64,000 bases of DNA. Source: Schistocerca nitens (taxonomy: Eukaryota > Arthropoda > Insecta > Orthoptera > Acrididae). The notes under the pieces are model-generated. The model was given only the letters and a program-made list of their open reading frames with translations. It ran no database searches and had not been told where the DNA came from. The stretch spans positions 75,838,501-75,902,500 of the forward strand of contig NC_064614.1 of the NCBI RefSeq assembly GCF_023898315.1, read 5' to 3'. Below are positions 41,935-52,133 of this stretch, piece by piece (the stretch's first letter is position 1; every line of letters begins with the position of its first letter). The position numbers and the translations under genes are program-made.

Positions 41935-44425
41935 AAGTTATTGAAGATTAATACAACAAGACCACAGACAAATAGCTTGCATTTATCGCGAATCTCTCGA
42001 ACAGGGCGAAGACCCAAGCGACTTGAGAAAAGCTCGGGAGATTCCTCTGTAGAAGAAGTGTATAAGAAAGGACCCCCAGAATTACAGATAAATATCCTTA
42101 ATATCGGTTTTTTGCAGACTTCTTGCCATATTCTCAGTCCGAATGTAATAAATTTCCTTCAGACCGAGAAGCATGGTTTTAGAAAACCTCACTCGTAGGG
42201 ATCTCGGTTGGCCCTTGTCTCATATGATATACTGCGAAATACGGACGAAGTGCAACAGACCGTTTCCATGCTTCTATCCAGAAAAAGCATTTGACATTAT
42301 GTCCCACAGCAGAAGGTACGATCTTAGGTTGCTCGAAGACTCGATCAGTAATAGAAAGTATGTCGTCCTCGACGCCGAGTGTTCATCAGAGAGAGGGGTA
42401 TTTTCAAGAGTGCCCCAGAGAAGTGTGGTAGGACTGCTATATATTTTCTATATAAATAAATTATCTAGCGGCCGGGGTACTCAGTTATCTGTGGTTGTTT
42501 GCAGATGACACTGTGGCGTACAGGAAGGTGTGCAAGCTGAATGATTGTAGGACGATACATGACGACTTAGACAAAATATCCGGTTGTTATTATGAATAGA
42601 TGCTAGCTCTAAAGGTAGAGAACTGTATATTAAGGCAGATGATTAAATATCTGGACGTGACTTTGGAGTGCGATATGAAACGGAAAGGGCACCTGACTAC
42701 TGTGGTAGGAGTGGCGAATGGTCGAGTTGGGTTCATCTGGAGAGCTTTGGGAAAGTGTGATTCATCTGTAAAGGAGAACGTATATAAAACGGTAGTGCGA
42801 CCTGTTCTTGAAACATGCTAGAGTGTTTGGGATGCGCACCAGGTCGGATTAAAGAAAGACGTGGAAGCAGTTCAGAGGTGGGCTGGTAGATTTCTTACCG
42901 GCAGTTTCGAACAACACGCTTATACAGGGTGCGGTACGTAAAACTGGTCCGTCTTAAGCAGCGACAATATTCTAGTGCGTGCACCCTCGTCAGTAACAAC
43001 GGAAAACGAGAAACACCGTCCAAACAGTCGCGCACGAACAGGCAGCTGCAGCCGCAGCCAGTGAAACTTCTCGAAACAAGATGAGGAAAAATACCTTGTT
43101 GTGTGAAGCCGGGTGAGCTACCCAAGCGTGTTGCCATTATTCCAGCGTTCTTTCGCACTGGATATTTTGTGAACAAAGAATTGTTTCAGTAGAAATTTCC
43201 TGGAGGTTGGGTGCCAGCAAAAACGCCATACAGGAATTGAGTGGAAAATGCTCCCGGGAACAGACCATCACTTGTCTGCACACCGGAATTAAAGAGGCAG
43301 GTGCAGGAGATAATTACAAGAAGTCCTCGTAAATCAACCCGGAGACAGAATCAACAGGTTCATGCGAGTGAGAGATGCAGACGAGTTTTGGGGGGAATGA
43401 AGTTAAAACCGTACCGGATAACTCTTGTGCAAGAACTGAAGGGCCTGATCTGCGGGAGAGAGTGCATTTCTTTTCGTAGCTGTTGAGAAAAGTTTCCGAT
43501 GGTGTCTTGGACCCACCAAGGCTAACTAAGTCTTGCATGACAAGAGGATTGGCGTTTGGTATGCCAATTCCGCCAAACGCGAAATAGGGTCCTTATTCTT
43601 TAAGATGACAGTGCACAGTGACGTGTATTTGGCAGTCCTGGAGGAGTTTTATTCAAACTTGGCAGAAGAGGAGCGTGAGTTATTTTACTACAAGAAGGGC
43701 GATGTAACATGCCCCGCATCAGCTGCACCATTGTCCAGTGTGAATGAGATTTTTACTCCATAAAGGACAATAAGCACAGGTCTGTAGCCTCCTCGGTCAC
43801 CAGATTTGTTCACTTGTGATTTTTACTCGTGGGGCTGTTGAAGGGAAGGGTAAACCCCGCACCCAATCGAAGAACTCAAGATCACGATCCAGGATGTCAT
43901 CCATAGCATCACAACATAAGAATAGACAAGGGTGTACATGAATCTGGTCAAACCTGCTCACATGTGTACTGAAGTGGGCGGAGCACACTTTCAGTACACA
44001 CTGTAAAGGTGAGTAACCATGTTCAATACGTTACATTCATTTTATGTTCACGTGTTGACTTTACGGGCTGGTTTACGTGGCGCGCCCTGCATTAGTGAGG
44101 TGCTTCGGGAAGTCAAATAGGGATTCCTGCAGGAAAGGCGACGTTCTTTTCGAAGAGCACAATTAGAAAATTTAGAGAACACGTATTTGAAGTTGGCTGC
44201 AGAAGGATTTTACTGCCGCCAACATCCATTTCGCGTAAGGACCACGAAGATAAGATACTAGAAATCGGGGCTCATACGGGGGCGTATAGACATTCGTTCT
44301 TCCCTCGCTCTATTTGCGAGTGTAACAGGAAAGGAAATGACTAGTAGCTGTACGAGGTACCCTCCGCAGTGCGCAGTACGTTGGTTTCCTGGATATGTAT
44401 GTAGATGTACATGTTGATGACGTTG
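41935..44425 (+). pseudogene. CR1/Jockey-like LINE split by a DNA transposon
   Basis: Decayed reverse transcriptase in several frames. It includes PEKAFDIMSHS (motif A), VPQRSVVGLLYIFYINKLS (motif B), LFADDTVAYRKV (motif C, near 42498), then IKYLDVTLECDMKRKGHLTT, VGFIWRALGKCDSSVKENVY, KTVVRPVLETC and VEAVQRWAGRFLTGSFEQHA. A DNA transposon lies at 42923-44092. LINE sequence resumes at 44093 with the equivalent of REVLRES and continues to the 3' untranslated end near GGATATGTATGTAGATGTAC. Same family as 4704-5460 and 47700-48785. Confidence 0.85.
42923..44092 (+). mobile_element. Tc1/mariner-superfamily element nested in the LINE
   Basis: Imperfect inverted termini of about 33 bases: left ACAGGGTGCGGTACGTAAAA then CTGGTCCGTC, right reversed GCAGGGCGCGCCACGTAAAC then CAGCCCGTAA. 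A TA (or TTA) duplication flanks it, with borders uncertain by two bases. The interior has a decayed transposase: SPRKSTRRQNQQVHAS (helix-turn-helix region), HDKRIGVWYANSAKREIGSL, KKGDVTCPASAAPLSSV (equivalent to QQDGATCHTS), PPRSPDLFTCDFYSWG (last catalytic region) and EELKITIQDVIHSI. These belong to the insect IS630-type transposases carrying WPPRSPDLTP. Frameshifts and replaced catalytic residues make it inactive. Confidence 0.82.
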
Positions 44426-45591
44426 GGAGAGGGGGCAATGGGAAACTGAAGTTCGAGAACGTCGAAGAGATGAACTATTAGAACGTGTTTTCCTTATTAC
44501 TTTTCTCCCTGTGACTTCCAGTGTTTCCATCATCGCCTTTTTGTTTCAGCATTCTGTAGCATAAAGTGTTTCTAGTACCCAAACTCAGTAATAAGGGGTA
44601 TTGGTTTATTATTATAGACATTCTTAGCGAGGCAATGCCCTGTTTCTTTTGTTTTGTTGTGTTTTTATTACCAAGAAGCGTAAAAGCGAGTGTGATTGTT
44701 AATACCGTATTTCGCGCTTGGAGCGAACTTGTATTTCAGCCAGCGGGAAGGCTGGGGCGGCCTTGACGAGCTATCTGGAGCCACGCATCTCCAGAAAGTA
44801 TCGAGCAACTTCATCGGCGCGCCGGGGCCTAACCCCCAGGTCGCCCACAAGAGGCTCCTTCACATTCCGGAATGCCCTTAGATTCCACCGGCAGCCAAAC
44901 TTCATAATTTACTTTATGTAAGGTCGCAGAATCTTCTCCGAAGACTCCTCTCCCGCCGTTCTCGCGTCTCCGATGGTGGTCGTGGGCGAAAATTCGCGAG
45001 CAGGGCTTACTTATCAGGCGCTGCCGTTCCGCGAGGAAAGTAATTTTTGAGTCCGTGTCAACATCCGCAAACAGATCAACTCCAGCGCTCTTCTGTGACT
45101 CCTACTGGTGAAGTAAAGTAGTGGGACATTGTTGGATTCGTAGACTTCCATGTTTGTTGAGCGACTCTCAGTCAAAGAGAATATTTGTAAGAGAAAAATG
45201 TAGAACGTCCAACGTTGTTATCGCTTACCATGAATGTGAAATGAAATTTACATTGTTAGTTCGAAAATACTGTATGTCAAGGCTGTTAAGGTAACTCCAC
45301 CGTAAGATAAACGTCTAAATAAGTTAAGGTGAGAAATGAAGTGTTACACATTGTAACGAAGAACTAACCATAAAAGCCACAAAACCGAACGAAATGCACA
45401 ATTTCACAAGTGCAGGGGAAGCAAGACGTCTGCGATCAGATGAGAACAAATGCAGAACAGACGATTAACCAAATGATAAAGATCTTTTTAATACAAAACA
45501 TGAACCACGTCTGAAATATAAATAAATATAGTTTTAGCAAGAAAAATACATTTGAACTTATAAACGAATCCATTACGTACTGGAAAGACTG
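44426..45591. other. unassigned DNA
   Basis: No feature recognised. The GC-rich patch at 44740-44880 carries short frames on both strands with no known domain. Confidence 0.5.
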
Positions 45592-45650
45592 GTAGAAGCC
45601 AACCTCAGGGAAGAGTAGTTTGGTTTTGAGAGAAGTTGAGATATAATTTA
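45592..45650 (+). pseudogene. tiny RTE-like LINE fragment
   Basis: CTGGTAGAAGCCAACCTCAG then GGAAGAGTAGTTTGGTTTTG matches the LAEADLGEDQFGF region of the LINE at 12985-13025. Only about 60 bases are recognisable. Confidence 0.5.
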
Positions 45651-45861
45651 AGGAATCGATTGTCGATTATTGAAGCAAAGTCGATCGCAAACCCTGCCAC
45701 AGAATCTTTGATCCCAAATTAACTTGATATTAAGGAAATTGTGTTTATATTAACACTAAACATGGTTTTAACAACAGCAAAACGTTGCTGATTGCAAAAT
45801 AATCCTTCTGGCATTGTAGTTTCTAGTTCCTGTAAAAAATCCAGGAACTTATTTGGAATCC

Positions 45862-46336
45862 AGAGTGAAATTTTCACTCTGCAGTGCCGTGTGCGCACAT
45901 ATGAAACTTCCTTGCAGATTAAAACTGTTTGCCGGACCGAGACTCGACTTTGCGACCTTAGCCTTTCCCGTGCAAGTGTTCAATCAGTTGAGCTACCCAA
46001 GCACGAGTTACTATCCGTCCTCACACAGTTTTAACCTGCGAGGAAGTTTCACATCGGCTCTCACTCCGCTGCAGACTGAAAATTTCGCTCTGGAAACATC
46101 CCCCAGGCTATGGAAATCCCATGTCTGCACGGTATCATTTCATCCAGGAGTGCTAGTTCGCAGGAGAGCTTCTGTGAAGTATGGAAGGACGAGGTACAGG
46201 CGGAATTAAAGTTGTGAGGACGGGTCGACAGTCGTGTTTGGGTAGCCCAGTTGGTAGAGGACTTGCCCGCGAAAGACAAAGGTCTCGAGTGCGGGTCACG
46301 GTTCGGTACACAGTTTTAATCTGCCAGGAAGTTACG
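45862..46336. repeat. compound copy of the tRNA-derived palindromic repeat
   Basis: A minus-oriented unit (45890-46015: AACTTCC.TGCAGATTAAAA, GACCGAGACTCGACTT, GTTGAGCTACCCAAGCACGA) is followed by a plus-oriented one (46066-46336: CGCTCTGGAAACATCCCCCA, TTGGGTAGCCCAGTTGGTAG, AAAGACAAAGGTCTCGAGTG, ACAGTTTTAATCTGCCAGGA). The units are inverted relative to each other, as in the repeat at 19601-19985. Here the central spacer is much longer and more diverged, suggesting either an older form or an incomplete palindrome. Confidence 0.8.
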
Positions 46337-47010
46337 TATTTCGAATGTTGAAACCAGACAAATTCACTAGCCCACATTTTGCTACCATTAGTAGAGGATC
46401 TGTAACAATTGAAGATCACGATAAGATAATAAGTTTCATGAAATAATTACTCTTTTGGCAAATTACAAAAATGTATCGCGTATTGATAAAGAATTCTCTA
46501 CAGAGTATCTAAGTTCTTATGTGACACTACAATGAATATAGCTGCATGTCGAGCCTCTGTCAAAGCAGTGGTGCCACGTGAATATTGGAAGCTGTTCGTT
46601 AACTGCCGACCTGTTCATTGGTGCAGTTCCAAGTGGATCATTTAGTTGTCGTTTTCATTGTTTCACAAGTAGGAAAATTTCTTATTTTCACAGGTGGGTA
46701 AAAAGCAGAATTCATAGTTTCTCTCGGTCATCGCATTATGTTCGAGTGTATATTCGTTTATTTGTTAATCGTCGTGGTTCGACCGATCCTTGTGTCGACG
46801 ACACGACAAGCAAACACGCAAAGTGCCCTTACCATAACAACTTATACATACTTTTTCTGACAAACATTGATATGAAAGCATACAACTACTGTAGCAAAAG
46901 TGTTAACTAGTATAATTCACAAAGAAAGCTCACGCACGACTTGCCGGCAAACACTCTGCTCTCGAGAGAGAGATGAGTATCGATTCTAAGGCAAGCAGCC
47001 ATACTTCATA
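46337..47010. other. unassigned DNA
   Basis: No gene recognised. A 110-codon frame at 46578-46910 has no known domain. Confidence 0.5.
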
Positions 47011-47011
47011 A

Positions 47012-47430
47012 AGATGATGATGTTGGTTTAGCCGGCCGATGTGGCCGAGCGGTTCTAGTCGCTTCAGTCTGGAACCACGCGACCGCTACAGTCGCAGGTT
47101 CGAATCCTGCCTCGGTCGTAGATGTGTGTGATGTCCTTAGGTTAATTAGGCTGAAGTAGTTCTAAGTTCTAGGGGACTGACGACCTCAGCTGTTAAGTCC
47201 CATAGTGGTCAGAGCCATTTGAACCACTTTTCTTTAATGTTGGTTTATGGGGCGTTCAATACCGTGGTCATCATCTCCCGTGCAAGTTCCAAATCTTTCC
47301 ATTTCCAGTCTCGGCACTTACTGGATGATGATATGACGAGGACAACACAAACACTCAGTCGCCGGCTGGAGAAAATCCCCGACCCTGCCGGGAATCGAAC
47401 CTGGGATATACTACATTACGTTTAACGTTG
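47012..47430 (-). repeat. tRNA-derived SINE interrupted by another SINE
   Basis: On the minus strand it has a B-box region (CCCAGGTTCGATTCCCGGCA), then GGATTTTCTCCAGCCGGCGA, ACTGAGTGTTTGTGTTGTCC, and a body ending TAAACCAACATCATCATCTT. It is split at the TAAACCAACAT stretch by the SINE at 47031-47236. Related to the SINE at 13442-13684 in its 5' half, with a different 3' body. The A-box side is decayed. Confidence 0.78.
47031..47236 (+). repeat. tRNA-derived SINE inserted in a SINE
   Basis: A full-length copy: GATGTGGCCGAGCGGTTCTA (A box), GTCGCAGGTTCGAATCCTGC (B box), GTCCTTAGGTTAATTAGGCT and GTGGTCAGAGCCATTTGAAC. A perfect 11-bp duplication, ATGTTGGTTTA, lies at 47020-47030 and 47237-47247. 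Same family as 33452-33648. Confidence 0.94.
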
Positions 47431-47699
47431 GCCTCGAGAGTGTGAGCCGTTCCAATGTGCCCATCGAGGAGGAACACTTGACGGAATTGGGAAATAGGAA
47501 TGCATTATACGAAAGGTAGACACTCTGCCGGCTCATCGGTAATGTACATGTGGTAAAATATGTCCAATTATCTTGAATGAGAAAGGATCCGGAACAAGTT
47601 GTGAAATATTTATCGCTTCTGAAAGCGTCCTCGCTGTAAAAATACTCGGAACCGCATTGTTTCTTGCATAAGGCGCCCGAGCACGGTATTCCGTTCAAT

Positions 47700-48785
47700 A
47701 CAGATCTAATTGCAGGAAGTCGTGCTTGAACGTCAGACTATCGCCAGGGCAGATTCCACAACCACCAGCAGAAAAGCGCCGAGATCAGGAAAGCGTTTTG
47801 TACACTGCTCCAATTCCGACTTAACGAAGATTCAAGCATCCGGATTAAATTCGCAGACATGGGAATAGCTTGAAGATTTCTAAAGTAATGGAACCCAGTA
47901 CGTTTCACTCGACGACAAGTGTTCATCAGGAGCGAAGTTGTTGTCAGGACTGTCCAAGGCAAGTGTAATAGGACGGCTCTTGTACTTTATATCATTAAAT
48001 GGTCTGACGAGCATGGTGAACAAGAATTTCTGATATTTTGCTAATGATGCTGTGGTGTAGGGGAAGGTGTCGTCGTTGGGTGACCGTCGACGATACAAAG
48101 TGAACTCTACAAAATTTATAGTTAATATGACGAATGGCAGCTTGCTCTAAGTGTAGAAACATGTAGGTTAATGCAGATGAGTAACAAAAATAATCACATA
48201 ATGTTCGCATTCAGCATTAGTAGTGTCCTGTTTCACAGCCACGTCGATTAAAATATCTAGGCGTAACGTTGCAAAGCGGTAAAAAATGGACTGAGCAAGT
48301 CCGTTTCATTGGGAGAATTTTGGGAAAAGGCAACTCATCGAGAAAGGTGTATAGAACAACAGTGTGTATAACACTAGTGCGTCCAATTCTTGAGTACTGG
48401 TCGAGTGTTTGGGAACCACACAAGGTCGGGTTAGAGGAAGACACCGAAACAATTCAGACGCGTGCTGCTAAATTTGCTACCAGTAGTTTCGATCAGCACG
48501 CAAGTATTACGGATATGATTCGTGAACTCAAATGGGAGTCCTTGGAAGGAAAACGACGTTATTTTAGTAGAACACTGTTGAGATAACTTAGAGAACCGGC
48601 AACTGAAGCTGACTGCAGACAGATTCTACTGCCGCAAAGGGATATTTCGCTTGAGGATCAAGAAGGCAAGAGAAGTTAGGGCATGTAAGAAGGCATAGAG
48701 ACTGATGTTTTTCCCTCTCTTTGTTTTTGAGTAGAACAGTAATGGAAATAACTATTAGTGGGACAAGGCACTCTCCGCCATGCAG
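47700..48785 (+). pseudogene. CR1/Jockey-like LINE, 3' half
   Basis: A decayed reverse transcriptase. Frames give RFLK.WNPVRFTRRQVFIRS, a motif-B remnant VQGKCNRTALVLYII, FANDAVVY-like motif C (near 48036), then the better preserved end at 48269-48586. That end has WTEQVRFIGRILGKGNSSRK, ITLVRPILEYWSSVWEPHKV, TIQTRAAKFATSSFDQHASI and MIRELKWESLEGKRRYF. Same family as 4704-5460 and 41935-44425. 5'-truncated and frameshifted. Confidence 0.83.
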
Positions 48786-48864
48786 TACCACAAATTGAAT
48801 CCAGGTTCCTCACGTGGCAGACATACTGTCCGATCAAGCACGGAGGCGGGCGTGTTGTTAGTCC

Positions 48865-48985
48865 GCATACATTAGACACCGTTGAAGGTATCTTAGCTGT
48901 GGAATTATTATGCAGGGCAGCGTTGATTGTATTAGGAGCTCGAGGACAGCTTTCTGTTCCCAGAATTCAAGATAAATGTATGCCA
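48865..48985 (+). repeat. dispersed repeat X, copy 1
   Basis: GCATACATTAGACACCGTTG, AAGGTATCTTAGCTGTGGAA, TTAGGAGCTCGAGGACAGCT, CAGAATTCAAGATAAATGTA. It matches two other plus-strand copies at 50769-50895 and 52806-52915 over about 120 bases. Family unknown. It contains no open frame. Confidence 0.7.
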
Positions 48986-49149
48986 TCTGACATTTTTGTG
49001 GCATATTTCTAACTTCCGGGGTGTCCTACCAGGTCACGACGTAATTAATCCATGATATTTTGGCAAACGGACTTGTTGCCATCTTCACGTGGTGTATAAT
49101 GACTGTTGTTCCGTTCATGTTGGTCTTCCACATGCTGGTCGTTGTACTT

Positions 49150-49733
49150 TACTGTACTGTATGGAACTGGGGACCTAGAAACGACGGAGAGGCTACGTTC
49201 CCGCCGTAGCCCTCAGTGGTACACAGCCCCACAGCAGGCTATAGCAGTCTACCCACTCCACCGCCGCCCCATACCGAACCCAGGGTTATTGTGCGGTTCG
49301 GCCCCCAGTGGACCTCATCCGGAACGTCTCACACCAGACGAGTGTGACTCTATAGTGTTGGCGTGTTAGAGTACATATGGTGTACGCGACCAGTTGACCC
49401 CCCCCCCCCCTCCCATCCCCAGCAACATCTCACACCAGACGAGTGTATCACCAGTGTTTGCATGGTAGAGTACTTATGGTGTACACGTACGTGGAGAAAG
49501 TGTTTGTGCAGCAATCGCCGACATAGTGTAACTAAGGCGGAATACGGGGAACCAGCCTGAATTTGCCGAGGCAGATGGAAAACTGCCTTAAAAACCAACC
49601 ACAGACTGGCCGGCACACCGGACCTCAACGCTAATCCGCCGGGCGGTTTTCGTGCCGGGGACCGGCCCGCCTTCCCGCCGGGAAAACAGTGCATTAGACC
49701 GAACGGCTAACCGTTCGTTACTCCTCCACCACT
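49150..49733 (-). repeat. long tRNA-headed SINE, about 580 bp
   Basis: The minus-strand head is GGTTAGCCGTTCGGTCTAAT (A-box region) and CGGCACGAAAACCGCCCGGC, followed by GGTTTTTAAGGCAGTTTTCC and a long body ending TTTCTAGGTCCCCAGTTCCA. Inside is a direct duplication about 101 bases apart (CTCACACCAGACGAGTGT at 49328 and 49429, with GTAGAGTACTTATGGTGTAC or a variant after each), with a poly-C run between the copies. It sits at the 3' side of the Penelope-like remnant. The length is unusual for a SINE, and the family is one I associate with grasshoppers. Confidence 0.7.
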
Positions 49734-50649
49734 GCACTCTGTTGCATTTCGAGCGCCCACCGCGGTGGTGGGGGTAGTGGCTCAGGACTTCGAACTGGTC
49801 TCTTAGAGCCCTCGCTATCCTCTCGAGTATGGGCCGCGCTGTAAGGGAACGCCTTCGTTTTGCTAGGTTCAGTGCAAGTTTCCAAGACTGACTCAATTGT
49901 AGGCCGCTGTCTTTGTTAATTAGACCATCTTGGATTCTGCTTTCAATGGCCTCTTTATTCAAGCAATCCCAGAAGCAGGAAGTTCGCCTAAGTATTTTGG
50001 TGTTGTTGTAGTCCATGGTATAGCCAGTACTTATACTACGGTCGGACACGGCTGATTTGATTGCGCGGCGTACTTTAGTGCACGGCACCTCTCTTCCCCT
50101 GTGCGCACAGTTTCGTTGATGTATGACTTACTGCGCTGGAAAAGGATTTGGCAGATGATCTTTCATTGAGCATAGTGGCGTCGACGTTCCAGGGGATGGA
50201 AGAAATACACGCTTTAAATTTTGTTGGTCCAAGATCCTGCTGATTCCTTTGGAAGTACTGTCGACAAATGGGATGCGCAATAGTGAACTGTTCTTTTTCT
50301 TCCTCCTGTTGTCTGGGTACAGCCTCTCTAAGCGCACGTCTTAGCAGCTTGCTCGAAGTGCTTCAGCTCATTTGGAAGACTGTCCTGGTCGTGGAAGGTT
50401 CGTGCCCCTTCACTTTGGCAACTCTTGTGACTACTGGAGGCATGCAGATACAGATCATTATGTGTACGTTTTCTGTAGTCCCTGTGCCTCAGATTGCCAT
50501 CTGGTTTCCGTTTGACTAGGATGTCACTAAATGGGAGGGCGCCATCCTTTTCCACCTTTATGGTAAACGGTATGATACGATGCAGCGAATTTAGTTAACT
50601 GATCCGTTCATGTGGTCAGATGACAAACATGTCATCCACGTAACGATAC
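49734..50649 (-). pseudogene. Penelope-like element remnant: RT end and GIY-YIG region
   Basis: Minus-strand frames, in coding order: RYVDDMFVI (reverse-transcriptase motif C, YVDD, just below 50649), KVEKDGALPFSDILVKRKPD, YRKRTHNDLYLHASSSHKS, LPNELKHFEQAAKTC, IPFVDSTSKGISRILDQQNL, KRVFLPSPGTST, then a decayed GIY-YIG core (CAHRGREVPCTKVRRAIK), then KSAVSDRSISTGYTMDY, NTKILRRTSCFWDCLNKEAI and NKDSGLQLSQSWKLAL. PFLDVLV..PDG, YRK.THTD.YL and the W..R..KEA.EI region are hallmarks of Penelope-like elements with a GIY-YIG nuclease. Stops and shifts occur between blocks and the N-terminal half is missing, so it is dead. Confidence 0.88.
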
Positions 50650-50768
50650 TAACAAGTTGGCTTTTGCATAAAATGAATACAAGTCCGTCGCGTGGCTGAT
50701 ATGTTGATCAATGAGGTACAGAGACTGGCATATTTTAGTAACTGGTCAATAATTTGCCTTGCTTGTTC

Positions 50769-50895
50769 GCATACACTTGATGCAGTTGAAGGTATCTTGG
50801 CTGTTGAAATCGTACACAACAGTTGTAACTGTGTTAGGAGCTCAAGGACAGCTTTGTTTTCACAGGTTTGAATACAGGTGTAGATACAGAGAGCT
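50769..50895 (+). repeat. dispersed repeat X, copy 2
   Basis: GCATACACTTGATGCAGTTG, AAGGTATCTTGGCTGTTGAA, TTAGGAGCTCAAGGACAGCT and ATACAGGTGTAGATACAGAG, matching copies at 48865 and 52806 on the same strand. It lies immediately upstream of an RTE-like LINE fragment. Confidence 0.7.
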
Positions 50896-50929
50896 GGGAC
50901 AGAACTTCGGACGACGGAAATAGTAGGTT

Positions 50930-51961
50930 CAACAGTGGAATTAAAATTCAAGGTGAACGGATATCAGTGTTAAGATTTGCTGATGACATTGCTATCCTCA
51001 GTGATAGGGATGAAGAATTACGGGATTTATTGTATGGAATGCACGTTCTAATGAGACTAGAATATGGACTGAGAGTAAATCGAAGTAATACGAAAGCAAT
51101 GAGAAGAAGCAGAAATGAGAACAGCGAGAAACTTAGCATCGGAATTGATGATCACAAAGTAGATGAAGTTACGAATTCTGCTACCTTGATGGCAAAATAA
51201 CCAATGACGGACAGAGCAAGGAGGATACAAAAAGAAAACAGAGTAGCAATGGCATTCCCGGACAAAATATGTCCTACAGTAAGAAACATAGGTCTCAATT
51301 TGAGGAAAAAGTTTCTGAGAATGTACGTCTGGAGCACATCGCTATATGGGTAGTAAGGGATGGACTGTGAAAAGACCGAAACAGAAGCGAATCGAAGCAT
51401 TTGAGATGTTGTGCTACAGGAAAATGTTGAAAATTCAAAATGTTCAATTGCGTGTGAAATCTTATGGGACTTAACTTCTAAGGTCATCAATCCCTAAGCT
51501 TACACAGTACTTAACCTAAATTATCCTAATGACAAACACGCACAGCCAAGCCCGAGGGAGGACTCGAACGTCCGCCGGGACCAGCAGCACAGTCCATGAC
51601 TGCAGCGCCCTAGACCGCTCGGCTAATCCCGCGCGGCTGTTGAAAATTAAGTGGAATGATAAGGTAAGGAGTGAAGAGTTTTCCGCAGTAATCGGTGACG
51701 AAAGGAATATATGTAAAACAGTGACAAGAAGAAGGGACATAATGATATAACATTTGTTAAGAAATCAGGGAATATCTTCCATGGTACAGTAAGGAGCTGA
51801 AGAGAGTAAAAACACTGTAGAGGAATACATCTAGCAAATAAATGAGGACATATGTCGCAAATGCTGCTTTGATATAAAGAGCTGGCACGGGAGAAGAAGA
51901 ATTCGTGGCGAGCTGCACCAAACCACTTAGAAGACTGATGACTGAAAAAAAAAAAAGAAAA
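50930..51961 (+). pseudogene. RTE-like LINE 3' half, split by a SINE
   Basis: Begins near FNSGIKIQGERISVLRFADD (motif C, AILSD follows) and continues through LLYGMHVLMRLEYGLRVNRS, with later frameshifted blocks equivalent to the YGSETW region (MYVWSTSLYG-like) and LCYRKMLKI. A SINE at 51436-51638 interrupts it. The 3' end reads AACCACTTAGAAGACTGATG then ACTG and a poly-A run. Same subfamily as the minus-strand relic at 17490-19400. Dead by truncation, frameshift and insertion. Confidence 0.82.
51436..51638 (-). repeat. tRNA-derived SINE in the RTE LINE
   Basis: Minus strand: AGCCGCGCGGGATTAGCCGA (A box), GACGTTCGAGTCCTCCCTCG (B-box region), AGGATAATTTAGGTTAAGTA and a 3' end near TTGAACATTTTG. 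A perfect 10-bp duplication, GTTGAAAATT, lies at 51426-51435 and 51639-51648. Confidence 0.94.
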
Positions 51962-52133
51962 AGTACACCCACGACTAACAGGGTGACGTTGAATTCTATG
52001 AGAAAATACCTGATTACCTGATAGTTCTGAGATTCCTCCATGTAGCAAAGACAGGTGTGATCAACTAGGAAGGGAGCTTAGCGGTAGTAATTGTTCTCCA
52101 ATTGTGTTTTCTGAGAAAGGGGTCTAAGGTCTG

